Of a stretch of DNA of 64,000 bases, positions 19,801 to 27,437 are shown piece by piece (position 1 is the first letter of the stretch; every line of letters starts with the position of its first letter). The position numbers and the translations under genes were made by a program. This DNA is from Streptomyces sp. NBC_00483 (lineage in GTDB: Bacteria > Actinomycetota > Actinomycetes > Streptomycetales > Streptomycetaceae): the NCBI RefSeq assembly GCF_036013745.1, contig NZ_CP107880.1, forward strand, positions 7,130,001 to 7,194,000, read 5' to 3'. The notes below the pieces were generated by a model. The model saw only the letters and a program-made list of their open reading frames with translations, made no database searches and was not told the DNA's origin.

Positions 19801-20771
19801 GTGCCGTCGGTGAAGGCGAGGTCGACGGAGACGTTCGTGGCGTCGTAGTCGCGGTCCCCTGCTGCCATGGACGGGAAGATCTTGTACGCGAGCTCGGTGT
19901 CCTTGGCCACCGCCACATCGACGTCGAAGACCTTGTTGTACGAGTAGGCGCGACCGTCACCCTTGTGCGTACCCGCGTAGCGCAGCGCGCGCGTACCGGT
20001 GAAGCCGACGCCCGCCTTGGCGGTCGGCGAGGCCGTCGGCCCGCGGTCCACCAGCGAGAGCATGTCCTCGGGGGCCGGGGTGGAGTCGCCGCCGGTCGAC
20101 AGCTGGAGGTCGGCGAGCTGCACCGCGTCGCTCGCGCCGTTGTTCTTCGTGAACTCGATACGGAAGTGGGAGTAGTCCGCCGGGCTCTGTATGTCGTACG
20201 ACTTCAGCTGCTGGCGCTTGTCGAACGTCTCACCGGAGCGGGAGTCGAGCGTCTTCCACTCCTTGCCGTCCGTCGAACCCTTCAGGGTCCAGTCCTTCGG
20301 GTCGCGCTCGTCGTGGTCATTGGCCGACGTGAGCGCGTACTTGGAGATCTTGACCGGCTCGTCGAGGTCGTACTCGACCCAGGCCGTCGGCGTGAGCGCC
20401 AGCCACTTGGTCGTCGCCTCGCCGTCGACGAGGTTCTCCTTGGTCTCACCGCCGCCCGCGTTCTCGCCGCTGGCCCGGATGTCGGTGACATGGCCGTTCA
20501 CATTCCCCGGCATGCCGCTGCTGTACGCGCCGTCGACCCCGCTCGCCCGCTTGCCGCCGTCGGCGTCGGTGTCGACGGTGTTCAGCCAGTCGGGGGCGGG
20601 CTGACCTGCCTCGAAGGAGGAGCGGAACTCCGGCTTCCCCTCGGCGGCGTGCGCGGTGGGGGCGGGGCCGAGGCCCTGTCCTGCCGCCGTGAGCACAAGA
20701 GCGGCCGCGCCGAGCGCGGCCACGGTCCCGAGTCTGTGTCTGGATCTGAGCTGTCTGGAATCGCCACGCAT
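16899..20771 (-). CDS. Secreted GH92 alpha-mannosidase with F5/8-type carbohydrate-binding modules
   Basis: 1290 residues with an export signal (hydrophobic core AALGAAALVLTAAGQGL, AHA-A cleavage site). A discoidin/F5-8-type domain covers about residues 95-225 (ENLVDGEATTKWL, WVEYDLDEPVKISKYALTSAND). The GH92 catalytic region spans about 400-1130 and includes NNGFWDTYRTTWPAYSLL and the signature GYHGDEDNGEQSAWY. A second, shorter binding module is at the C-terminus. GH92 enzymes are calcium-dependent exo-alpha-mannosidases, mostly acting on alpha-1,2 or alpha-1,3 mannosides of glycoproteins. Monocistronic, GGAGGG ribosome binding site, and a LacI-type operator 25-36 bases upstream suggest sugar-induced control. 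Confidence 0.93.
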   Translation of the reverse strand: MRGDSRQLRSRHRLGTVAALGAAALVLTAAGQGLGPAPTAHAAEGKPEFRSSFEAGQPAPDWLNTVDTDADGGKRASGVDGAYSSGMPGNVNGHVTDIRASGENAGGGETKENLVDGEATTKWLALTPTAWVEYDLDEPVKISKYALTSANDHDERDPKDWTLKGSTDGKEWKTLDSRSGETFDKRQQLKSYDIQSPADYSHFRIEFTKNNGASDAVQLADLQLSTGGDSTPAPEDMLSLVDRGPTASPTAKAGVGFTGTRALRYAGTHKGDGRAYSYNKVFDVDVAVAKDTELAYKIFPSMAAGDRDYDATNVSVDLAFTDGTYLSDLKALDSYGGALTPQGQGAAKRLYVNQWNAVKSGIGSVAAGKTVDRVLVAYDSPKGPAKFRGWLDDVSIAKARPAKPKAHLSDYASTTRGTNSTGDFSRGNTFPATAVPHGFNFWTPVTNAGSLSWLYDYARDNNADNLPTMEAFAASHEPSPWMGDRQTFQVMPSAKSGDALDTSRSGRALPFKHDDETATPSYYGVKFQNGVRAEMAPTDHAAALRFSYPDDDASVVFDNVSDQGGLTLDKENGVVTGYSDVKSGLSAGATRLFVYGVFDKPVKDADSSGVKGHFTFDAGKDRTVTLRLATSLIGLDQAKDNLAQELPQKRSFTDVRNAARAQWDTLMKKVEVEGATDDQRTALYSSLYRLYLYPNSGFEKVRSQGGKGKSTYKYASPFSPMPGPDTPTHTGAKIVEGKPYVNNGFWDTYRTTWPAYSLLTPKKAGELVDGFVQQYRDGGWTSRWSSPGYADLMTGTSSDVAFADAYVKGVDDFDVESAYKAAVKNATVVAPTAGVGRKGMETSPFLGYTPSETHEGMSWAMEGYLNDYGIAEMGQKLYKKTGEKHYKEESEYFLNRARDYVNMFDDKAAGGSSSPGFFQGKGKDGNWRVKSQDFDPAIWGYDYTETNAWGYAFTAVQDSRGLANLYGGRSGLAKKLDTYFDTPETGSKDVAGSYGGVIHEMTEARDVRMGMYGHSNQVAHHVTYMYDAAGQPWKTQEKVREVLSRLYTGSEIGQGYHGDEDNGEQSAWYLFSSLGFYPLVMGSGEYAIGSPQFTKMTLHLDGGKDLVVKAPKNSAKNIYVQGVKVNGRTWTKTSLPHSAIAKGGVIEFAMGDKPSKWGTGADAAPTSITNDDKVPSPRSDAITGSGPLFDNTSDTSASSESVELPVGADGAKAVQYTLTSEDKAKAPTGWKLEASDDAKAWKTIDQRSGESFAWDKQTRAFSVPSPAAHQHYRLVFTGGAATVAEVELLS

Positions 20772-20795
20772 AAAGGGCGCACCCTCCGGCTACTG

Positions 20796-20807
20796 GACAA
20801 CGTTGTC
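20796..20807. promoter_or_regulatory. LacI-family-type operator before the GH92 gene
   Basis: GACAACGTTGTC is a perfect 12-bp palindrome with the central CG typical of LacI-family sites. It lies 25-36 bases upstream of the mannosidase start. No LacI gene is in the window, so the repressor would act from elsewhere. Confidence 0.65.
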
Positions 20808-21030
20808 AGTTGGTGAACAGGGTCCAGTAGGGGCTCAAGTCCCCAGCGGTGTCAAGGGTGTTGAACCCTTTGGGCGGTTCGGGTGGGAAGGGTGGGTCCG
20901 ACACGCCGTGTGCGCCCCTTCTTAACGGGCTGTGATCGCCCGGTCGCTTGGGTGAATCGCCGATGTACAGTGGCAAATCTTGGTAAAAACTCCCATTTGC
21001 GCCCTTTTGCTGGGCGCCCCAGGAGGCGTC

Positions 21031-22095
21031 ATGCGCGCTCCCGCGCTCCCCGCGTGGCCCGCCGCGCTCTGCCCCGGCCTCGTCGCCGCGGCCGGTGTCG
21101 CGGTGCTCGACGTGGTGCTCGGGGCGGAGGTCGGCCTGCTGCCCCTGTTCGCGGTCGGGCCCGCGCTCACGGCCTGCTGCGCGGCGGCCCGCCAGGTCGT
21201 CACCTGCGGACTCGTCTCCTTGGTGCTGTGCGCCGCGGTGGCGGTGTACGACGACCTGCTCTTCACCCGGCGCGGTGTGGTGGCTCTCGTCAGCGTGGCC
21301 CTGGTGACCGTGGCCTCCGCCTTCGCCGCGCACGCGCGCGTGCAGCACGAGCAGCGGGCCGCCAGGCAGCGCCGGATCTCCGAGTTCGTGCAGGGCGTCA
21401 TCCTCGCCCCGGTGCCGCAGGACACCGAACCCGCCCGGATCGCCGCCTCCTACGTCTCCGCCACCGAGGACGCCCGGATCGGCGGCGACTTCTACGAGGC
21501 GGTCCCGGCGCGCGAAGGCGGTGTGCGCGTCGTCATCGGCGACGTACAGGGCAAGGGACTCGGCGCCGTGCGCACGGCCACCATCATGCTCAGCGCCTTC
21601 CGGATGAGCGCCCATGACGCGGCGGACCTGGACGAGGTCGCCGCCAAGATGTCCGGGGCGCTCGGCCGCAGGGGCGTCGACGAGCAGTTCGTCACCGCGG
21701 TCCTCGCCGAACTCGCCCCGTCGGGACGGCTCACGCTGCTCTCCTTCGGGCATCCGCCGCCGCTCGTCGTGCGGGCCGACGGCAGCCACGAGCTCGCGCA
21801 CCCGCCGAGCCCCGCCCTGCCGTTCGGCCTCGACTGGCTGGAGCAGGACCCGCCGCGCCCGAGCCACGTCGAGCTGGCGGACGGCGACCGCGTGCTCCTC
21901 TACACCGACGGGCTCGCCGAGGCGAGGGACGCGGAGGACGCCTTCTATCCGCTCGTCCAGCGCGTCTCACTGCTGCGCGGCGAGTCCCTCGACGACTGCC
22001 TGGTGCGGTTGCGCGGCGATGTGCAGGCGCACACGGACTCGGGTGTGGACGACGATTCCGCGTTGCTGCTCATGGAGTACCGCACGCCGGTGTAG
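21031..22095 (+). CDS. Membrane PP2C (SpoIIE-type) serine phosphatase
   Basis: 354 residues. About three transmembrane helices fill residues 1-105, followed by a SpoIIE/RsbU-type phosphatase domain with metal ligands in IGGDFYEA, VVIGDVQGKG, LLYTDGLAEARD and DDDSALLL. Such proteins dephosphorylate anti-anti-sigma factors in streptomycete partner-switching pathways; the short N-terminal membrane part shows no PAS or GAF sensor. ATG at 21031 with AGGAGG 4 bases before it. Divergent from the GH92 gene with about 260 bases between; the leader has an inverted repeat GCAAAT/ATTTGC at 20973-21000. Confidence 0.93.
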   Translation: MRAPALPAWPAALCPGLVAAAGVAVLDVVLGAEVGLLPLFAVGPALTACCAAARQVVTCGLVSLVLCAAVAVYDDLLFTRRGVVALVSVALVTVASAFAAHARVQHEQRAARQRRISEFVQGVILAPVPQDTEPARIAASYVSATEDARIGGDFYEAVPAREGGVRVVIGDVQGKGLGAVRTATIMLSAFRMSAHDAADLDEVAAKMSGALGRRGVDEQFVTAVLAELAPSGRLTLLSFGHPPPLVVRADGSHELAHPPSPALPFGLDWLEQDPPRPSHVELADGDRVLLYTDGLAEARDAEDAFYPLVQRVSLLRGESLDDCLVRLRGDVQAHTDSGVDDDSALLLMEYRTPV

Positions 22096-22140
22096 ACGGT
22101 CCCGGCGCCCGCCCCTGCCGATACGCCCGCGCCCTTTGCC

Positions 22141-22992
22141 TCAGCCGAAAGCGGCGAGGTTGCGGGCGACCCAGTCGCCGAAGGGGCGTGGGGCGTGGCC
22201 GGTGACCCGTTCCACGTCCGGGCTGATCCGCAGCTCGGCGGCGTTCGGGGCGCCGATGATGTCCAGCGTGTCGTCGGCGAGCTCCGGCGGTACGAACCGG
22301 GTCATCGCGGCTTTGGCCTCGTCGCGGGTGAGCTCCTGGAACCGCACCGGTGAGCCGAGCGCGGCCGCGATGGCCGCCGCCTGCCCGCGCGGCGTGATCA
22401 CCTCGGGGCCGGTCAGTTCGTAGACCCCGCCGGAGTGCCGGTCGTCCAGCAGGCAGGCGGCCGCGACCTCGGCGATGTCCGCCGGATCGACGACCGGAAC
22501 CCCGACATCCCCGAAGGGTGCGGCGACCGTCCCCTGCGTACGGACGGACTCCGCCCAGGCCAGCGCGTTGGAGGCGAAACCGCCCGGTCGCACGACCGCC
22601 CAGTCCAGGCCCGACTCCCGCAACGAGTCCTCAAGGGCGCGCATCGCGACCCGCGTTGTACCGAGCGGCCTGGTCGACACGCCCTGCGAGGACAGCAGGA
22701 CGACCCGGCGAACCCCGTTGGCCGCGGCCAGGTCGATGATGTCGGCCGGCCTGGCGTCAGGTGCGTGCAGGTCGCCGGAGAGCAAGAGGAACAGTGCCTT
22801 CGCCCCGTCCAACGCGGGTGCGAGGCCCGCCGGTTGGGACAGGTCGGCCGCCACGTGCCGAACCCCGTCAGGCGTCGCCGCCGACGCCTGCGCCGCGTTC
22901 CGCGACACGGCCGTCACCTGCTCGCCCGCCTCGGCCAGGGCCTGCGTCAAAGGCCGGCCCACGTTTCCGGTAGCTCCGGTTACCACGATCAT
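22141..22992 (-). CDS. NmrA/SDR-type NAD(P)-binding oxidoreductase
   Basis: 283 residues. The Rossmann start is MIVVTGATGNVGRPL (glycine motif GATGNVG), with VVLLSSQGVSTRP at the active-site region and no YxxxK pair, so it belongs to the atypical SDR group (NmrA, TMR or quinone oxidoreductase 2 type). The ATG at 22992 has GGAG 7 bases upstream; an in-frame TTG four codons earlier overlaps that ribosome binding site and is rejected. Divergent from the HxlR regulator gene across a GTAAG-type palindrome; HxlR regulators commonly control such a redox-stress reductase. Substrate unknown, perhaps a quinone. Confidence 0.88.
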   Translation of the reverse strand: MIVVTGATGNVGRPLTQALAEAGEQVTAVSRNAAQASAATPDGVRHVAADLSQPAGLAPALDGAKALFLLLSGDLHAPDARPADIIDLAAANGVRRVVLLSSQGVSTRPLGTTRVAMRALEDSLRESGLDWAVVRPGGFASNALAWAESVRTQGTVAAPFGDVGVPVVDPADIAEVAAACLLDDRHSGGVYELTGPEVITPRGQAAAIAAALGSPVRFQELTRDEAKAAMTRFVPPELADDTLDIIGAPNAAELRISPDVERVTGHAPRPFGDWVARNLAAFG

Positions 22993-23043
22993 TTTCAGCT
23001 CCAAGTCCGTTGTTCGCTAAGGCAATTGACGCTAGGACCCGGA

Positions 23044-23058
23044 CTTACTTTCCGTAAG
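23044..23058. promoter_or_regulatory. HxlR-type operator CTTAC-N5-GTAAG
   Basis: A perfect inverted repeat between the divergent oxidoreductase and HxlR genes, with an extra GTAAG half-site at 23072-23076. HxlR regulators of the YodB type bind TTAC/GTAA repeats, so this is a likely site for the adjacent regulator. Confidence 0.65.
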
Positions 23059-23084
23059 AACATACCCGGAGGTAAGCTCAAGAC

Positions 23085-23456
23085 ATGGGGGAAAGTGTGC
23101 AGTTGACACAGGGTGGGGCGGACGCTCGGTATGAGGTGTTTCACACCGACTGCCCGGCGCGCGACATGGTCGACCACGTCACCAGCCGATGGGGTATCTG
23201 GGTCCTGATCTCCTTGCGGAGCAACGACCTTCGGTTCTACGAGCTGCGCGACAGCATCCAGGGCGTCAGCGAGAAGATGCTCGCCCAGACCCTGCGCGCG
23301 CTGGTCAAGGACGGACTGGTCTGGCGGAAGGTCGAACCGACGACCCCGCCCCAAGTCACGTACGGACTGACGGAGTTCGGCCGGGATGTCGGCGAGCCGC
23401 TGACGGACCTGTTCGACCGGATCACGCGGCGTCTTCCGCCCCGCGGCGAGCGATAG
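23085..23456 (+). CDS. HxlR-family winged-helix transcriptional regulator
   Basis: 123 residues. It has the family hallmark cysteine in FHTDCPARDMVDHVTSRWGIWVL, then a winged helix (RFYELRDSIQGVSEKMLAQTLRALVKDGLV) and the wing YGLTEFGRDVGEPLTDL. The single Cys near residue 23 matches the position used for thiol-based sensing in YodB/HypR relatives. It probably represses the divergent NmrA-type gene and itself through the intergenic palindrome. ATG at 23085, with GGAGG 13 bases upstream. Confidence 0.93.
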   Translation: MGESVQLTQGGADARYEVFHTDCPARDMVDHVTSRWGIWVLISLRSNDLRFYELRDSIQGVSEKMLAQTLRALVKDGLVWRKVEPTTPPQVTYGLTEFGRDVGEPLTDLFDRITRRLPPRGER

Positions 23457-23622
23457 CCGAAAAGCGGGATTCCACAAGCGGCGCGACGCATTCCGTTACA
23501 CCCTTTGTATGCAAGGAAGTTGGAAAGCTCGGTTCGTCGCTCGTGCGACGTATTTCCGGGAGGTCTCAACTCGGAAAAGACCGATGCCCAAACCTGCATT
23601 CGATCTTGCCCCCCTCACAGTG

Positions 23623-23638
23623 AGTGGACTATACCTGT
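23623..23638. promoter_or_regulatory. DasR-responsive element (dre)-like site upstream of ngcE
   Basis: AGTGGACTATACCTGT agrees at 12 of 16 positions with the dre consensus ACTGGTCTAGACCAGT. DasR is the GntR-type repressor of amino-sugar uptake in Streptomyces, which fits an N-acetylglucosamine/chitobiose transporter. Confidence 0.65.
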
Positions 23639-23729
23639 CGCCACCGCCCCGGCCGTGCGTCCTGCCGGGCGGGTACCACCCAGCTCCACCTGCGTTACGC
23701 CTTGTCCGACATCGCTCAGCTGATCACCA

Positions 23730-23752
23730 TCGGTGCCTCTGAGGGGCACCGA
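23730..23752 (+). promoter_or_regulatory. Hairpin in the ngcE leader
   Basis: TCGGTGCCTC pairs with GGGGCACCGA over 10 bp (one G-U) with a 3-base loop, about 115 bases before the ngcE start. It could be an attenuator or processing stem. Confidence 0.4.
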
Positions 23753-23866
23753 AACCAGGACGCGCTCACGGAGAAGTGCGGCACGCGCATGGCCAATCTG
23801 GCCCGGCAGCCGAACATGCAGCAAACCGTCAGAGATCCAATCGATCAGTTCAGTGAGGATGCAGAG

Positions 23867-25270
23867 ATGACCATTCGTGCCGGCTCTCTTGACAGGCGGA
23901 CGCTCCTGCGCGGGGCGATCGCCACCGCGGCCATGGGTTCGTTCGCCGTTGCGTGTGGCTCCCCCTCCAGCGACGACAGCAACGACGGCTCGAAGGGCAA
24001 GTCGAGCAGCAAGAACCCGTTCGGTGTCGCCAAGAACTCCAAGGTCGACGCGGCCATCTTCGACGGCGGCTACGGCACCGACTACGTCGACTACGTCAAC
24101 AAGGTCATCGGATCCCAGATCGCCGGAGTCAAGGTCGACGTCAAGCCGGTCGTCGACATCGCCCCGGAGCTCCAGCCCCGGTTCGTCGGCGGCAACCCGC
24201 CGGACCTCATCGACAACTCCGGTGAGGACCAGATCGGCTTCCTCGGCATCCTCGACCAGCTCGAGGAGCTCGACGACGTCTTCGAGGCCAACAACTACGA
24301 GGGCAAGAAGATCGCCGACACGGTCTACCCCAACGTCAAGGAACCCGGCACGTACAACGGCAAGTTCGTCGGGCTCAACTACGTGATGACGGTGTACGGC
24401 GTCTGGTACTCGAAGACGCTGTTCGAAGAGAACAGCTGGACCCCGCCGAAGACCTGGGACGAAGCGCTCGACCTCGGCCAGAAGGCGAAGAAGAAGGGCA
24501 AGTACCTCTTCGTCTTCGGCAAGGAAGCCGCGACCTACTACCAGACAATGCTGATCAACGGGGCGGTCAAGGAGGGGGGCGACGAGGTCCGGCTCTCTCT
24601 CGAAAAGCTGGAGAAGGACTCCTGGTCGCAGCCGGCCATCCAGGACATCCTCAAGGTCATGGAGACCATGGTCAAGGAGAAGATGTTCGTCCCCGGTGGC
24701 TCCGGCACCCAGTTCCAGAAGGCGCAGGCGCACTGGAGCAACGACCAGAAGGCTCTCCTCTACCCGAGCGGTGGCTGGATCGAGAACGAGATGGCGAAGG
24801 CCACCAAGAAGGACTTCCAGATGACCGGCATCCCGGAGATGACGGTCACCAGCAGCCCGAAACTGCCCTACGAGTCGATTCGCGCGGAGGCGGGCGAGCC
24901 GTTCATCGTTCCCAAGAAGGGCAAGAACGTGGCCGGCGGTAAGGAGACGCTGCGGGCGATGCTGTCCAAGGAGGCGGCCGCCAACTTCTCCAAGACGAAG
25001 AAGGCCCCGACCATCGTCAAGGGCACCGTGCCCGCCGACGGCTACGGATCGTCGGCGCTGGTCTCGCAGACGAAGATGCTCGAAGCCGCGGGCACGAACA
25101 TCTTCAACATCCAGTTCATCTTCGCCTACGGGATGAACACCGACATGCTGGTGCCGTGGAACTCCTTCCTCTCCGGTGACCTCGACCGCAAGGGCCTGAC
25201 CTCGGCTCTGCAGAAGATCTCCGACAAGATCCGGGAAGACGACTCCGTCAAGAAGCTCGAGGTCAAGTAG
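23867..25270 (+). CDS. ngcE: NgcE-like amino-sugar/chitobiose-binding lipoprotein of ABC transporter
   Basis: 467 residues. The N-terminus has twin arginines (DRRTLLRG) and a lipobox VAC at about residues 28-30, so it is a Tat-type lipoprotein. The remainder is a family 1 (CUT1) solute-binding protein. Gene order (binding protein, two permeases, no ATPase, then a ROK regulator) and the dre-like site match Streptomyces ngcEFG, which takes up N-acetylglucosamine and chitobiose; the energising ATPase is expected to be the shared MsiK. ATG at 23867 with GAGGA about 9 bases upstream. The sugar specificity is inferred from context and synteny. Confidence 0.85.
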   Translation: MTIRAGSLDRRTLLRGAIATAAMGSFAVACGSPSSDDSNDGSKGKSSSKNPFGVAKNSKVDAAIFDGGYGTDYVDYVNKVIGSQIAGVKVDVKPVVDIAPELQPRFVGGNPPDLIDNSGEDQIGFLGILDQLEELDDVFEANNYEGKKIADTVYPNVKEPGTYNGKFVGLNYVMTVYGVWYSKTLFEENSWTPPKTWDEALDLGQKAKKKGKYLFVFGKEAATYYQTMLINGAVKEGGDEVRLSLEKLEKDSWSQPAIQDILKVMETMVKEKMFVPGGSGTQFQKAQAHWSNDQKALLYPSGGWIENEMAKATKKDFQMTGIPEMTVTSSPKLPYESIRAEAGEPFIVPKKGKNVAGGKETLRAMLSKEAAANFSKTKKAPTIVKGTVPADGYGSSALVSQTKMLEAAGTNIFNIQFIFAYGMNTDMLVPWNSFLSGDLDRKGLTSALQKISDKIREDDSVKKLEVK

Positions 25271-25277
25271 CACCGCC

Positions 25278-26336
25278 ATGAGTGACACGACCACCAATCC
25301 CAAAACCGCGAGCCGCCGGCCCGAGCCGGCCGCTCGCGGCGGGCGGCCCCGGCGCCGCAAGCTCACCTTCGACCGGGTGACGTTCTTCCTCGCGTTCCTC
25401 GGCGTCCCGTTGGCCGTCTTCGTGCTCTTCGTCCTGTACCCGTTCGCCCAGGCGATCTTCTGGGCGATGACCGACTGGCGCGGCTTCAGCCCGGACTTCA
25501 ACTTCATCGGGCTCGACAACTTCACCAAGATGTTCCAGGACGACATCTTCCTGAAGGCGCTGCGCAATGTCGCGTTGCTGGCGGCCGTCGTGCCCTTTGC
25601 GACGTTGACGCTCGCCCTGGGGGTCGCAGTGGCTGTCACGCTGGGCGGGCCCAGCATCGGCCCCGTCCGAGGGATCCGGGGAGCGTCGTTCTACCGGATC
25701 ATCTCGTTCTTCCCCTACGTCGTGCCGGCCATCATCGTCGGTCTGATCTGGGCGCAGATGTTCGACCCGAACGCCGGCCTGCTCAACGGCATCCTCACCA
25801 AGCTCGGTCTGGACTTCGAGGAGTTCTCCTGGCTGGGCGAGCAGGCGACCGCGATGCCGGCGCTGATGTTCGTCTTCGTCTGGGGGCTCGTCGGGTTCTA
25901 CGCGGTGCTCTTCATCGCCGCGATCAAGGGAGTTCCCTCCGAGCTGTACGAGGCGGCCAGGATCGACGGGGCAGGCCGATTCCGGATGACGATCTCGGTC
26001 ACCCTGCCGGCGATCCGGGACAGCGTGCAGACGGCGTACATCTACCTGGGCATCGCCGCGCTGGACGCGTTCGTCTACGTACAGGCGCTGTTGCCGGGCG
26101 GTGGGCCGAACAACTCGACCCTGACGATCAGCCAGGATCTGTTCAACACCGCGTTCCGGAAGGGGCAGTTCGGATACGCCACCGCGATGGGGGTCGTCCT
26201 CGCCGTGGTCACCCTGGTGTTCGCGGCGCTGGTGTTCCTCGTCAACCGCCTGAGCGGCGGTGGCGAGAACGAGGGCAAGAAGAAAGCGCCAGGGTTGAAG
26301 GCTCGGCGTGCTGGAGCCAAGGGAGGTGCTCAGTGA
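25278..26336 (+). CDS. ngcF: Sugar ABC transporter permease (NgcF-like)
   Basis: 352 residues. A MalF-type CUT1 permease with a basic cytoplasmic N-terminus, about six transmembrane helices beginning FFLAFLGVPLAVFVLFVLYP, and the ATPase-contacting EAA loop ELYEAARIDGAGRFRMTISVTLP. It starts 8 bases after ngcE stops and overlaps ngcG by four bases (GTGA), so the three are one operon. It forms the membrane channel with NgcG. Confidence 0.88.
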   Translation: MSDTTTNPKTASRRPEPAARGGRPRRRKLTFDRVTFFLAFLGVPLAVFVLFVLYPFAQAIFWAMTDWRGFSPDFNFIGLDNFTKMFQDDIFLKALRNVALLAAVVPFATLTLALGVAVAVTLGGPSIGPVRGIRGASFYRIISFFPYVVPAIIVGLIWAQMFDPNAGLLNGILTKLGLDFEEFSWLGEQATAMPALMFVFVWGLVGFYAVLFIAAIKGVPSELYEAARIDGAGRFRMTISVTLPAIRDSVQTAYIYLGIAALDAFVYVQALLPGGGPNNSTLTISQDLFNTAFRKGQFGYATAMGVVLAVVTLVFAALVFLVNRLSGGGENEGKKKAPGLKARRAGAKGGAQ

Positions 26337-27241
26337 GCGCCATAGCCGCCGACCGGAAGCAGGCGAGCGACCGCAAGCCGGCGCGGGACCGGAAGCTGAC
26401 GCGCGCCGTCGTGAGCAGCGACCGCAGGTTCGCGGCGCTCTCGCACGGCTTGCTGATCCTGTGGTCCGTGATCGTGATCGTGCCCATGCTGTGGGTGCTG
26501 GTGTCGTCCTTCAAGTCGACCAGCGAGATCCTTTCCTCGCCGTTCACGCTGCCGGGTCACTGGAGGATCGAGAACTACGTGAACGCGTGGACCGACGCGA
26601 ACATCGGGAAGTTCTTCCTGAATTCCGTGATCGTCGTGGTCTGCGCGCTGTTCCTGGTGATGCTGCTGGGCGCGATGTGCGCCTACATCCTCGCCCGGTT
26701 CGAATTCCCCGGACGCCGGGTGATCTACTACGTGATGCTCGCCGGGCTGACCTTCCCGGTCTTCCTGGCGATCGTGCCGCTCTTCTTCCAGCTGCAGAAC
26801 TTCGGGCTGCTGAACACGCGGCCGGGACTGATCCTCACTTATGTCGCGTTCGCGCTGCCGTTCACGATGTTCTTCCTCTACGCGTTCTTCCGGTCACTGC
26901 CGCATGACGTCTACGAGGCTGCGCAGATCGACGGCGCGGGTGAATGGCGGGCGTTCTTCCAGGTGATGCTGCCGATGGCCAGCCCGGGCATGGCCGCGGT
27001 GGCGATCTTCAACTTCCTGGGACTGTGGAATCAGTTCCTGCTGCCGGTGGCGCTCAACACCGACCAGGACAAGTGGGTGCTGACCCAGGGGATGGCCGCC
27101 TACGCGTCTTCGCAGGTTTACGACATCGACTACGGCGCGCTGTTCGCGGCGATCGTGATCACGGTGGTGCCCGTACTGATCGTGTACGTCATCTTCCAGC
27201 GCCGGATCGCCGGTTCGGTGTCGCAGGGCACCTTCCGCTGA
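26333..27241 (+). CDS. ngcG: Sugar ABC transporter permease (NgcG-like)
   Basis: 302 residues. A MalG-type CUT1 permease with six transmembrane helices and the EAA loop DVYEAAQIDGAGEWRAFFQVMLP. The start GTG overlaps the ngcF stop; AGGGAGGTG precedes it. It ends the transporter operon; a 16-bp-stem terminator follows 24 bases later. No ATP-binding subunit is encoded, as in other streptomycete operons that rely on MsiK. Confidence 0.88.
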   Translation: MSAIAADRKQASDRKPARDRKLTRAVVSSDRRFAALSHGLLILWSVIVIVPMLWVLVSSFKSTSEILSSPFTLPGHWRIENYVNAWTDANIGKFFLNSVIVVVCALFLVMLLGAMCAYILARFEFPGRRVIYYVMLAGLTFPVFLAIVPLFFQLQNFGLLNTRPGLILTYVAFALPFTMFFLYAFFRSLPHDVYEAAQIDGAGEWRAFFQVMLPMASPGMAAVAIFNFLGLWNQFLLPVALNTDQDKWVLTQGMAAYASSQVYDIDYGALFAAIVITVVPVLIVYVIFQRRIAGSVSQGTFR

Positions 27242-27264
27242 GGCCCATCCGTCGCGCAACAGGG

Positions 27265-27300
27265 GTCGGGCCCCGGAGAGAGAACTCTCCGGGGCCCGAC
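27265..27300 (+). terminator. Terminator of ngcEFG
   Basis: Perfect 16-bp stem (27265-27280 with 27285-27300) and an AGAA loop, just after ngcG. Confidence 0.9.
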
Positions 27301-27329
27301 TCCTGCCCACGGTGGAAAGAAGCTATTTC

Positions 27330-27410
27330 CGTCAAGGGCTTGACGCCGGAGACACCTTCAGCGGAGTTTGGAGTTCATAACTTGTACAAGGTCTGGTCAC
27401 GTAGGGTGAC
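27330..27410. promoter_or_regulatory. Three palindromes in the rok7B7 promoter region
   Basis: CGTCAAG-GG-CTTGACG (27330-27345), CTTGTACAAG (27381-27390) and GTCAC-N5-GTGAC (27396-27410), all within 110 bases of the rok7B7 start. They are candidates for autoregulatory or other operators. Confidence 0.5.
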
Positions 27411-27437
27411 GTGGGCCAAGGGACTAAGGGTGGGTCA

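Larger units (their letters stand above)
23457..23866. other. Long leader/promoter region of ngcE (no gene seen)
   Basis: 410 bases. It contains an inverted repeat CGTCGC/GCGACG at 23535-23550, the DasR-like site at 23623-23638 and a 10-bp hairpin at 23730-23752. The ngcE frame stays open upstream to about 23624 but lacks a ribosome binding site and would hide the signal peptide, so this part is taken as non-coding. Confidence 0.6.

Noticed and set aside
23624..23866. 81-codon N-terminal extension of ngcE
   Set aside because: No ribosome binding site at the TTG or other starts, and it would bury the twin-arginine lipoprotein signal that begins at 23867; it also covers the dre-like site.
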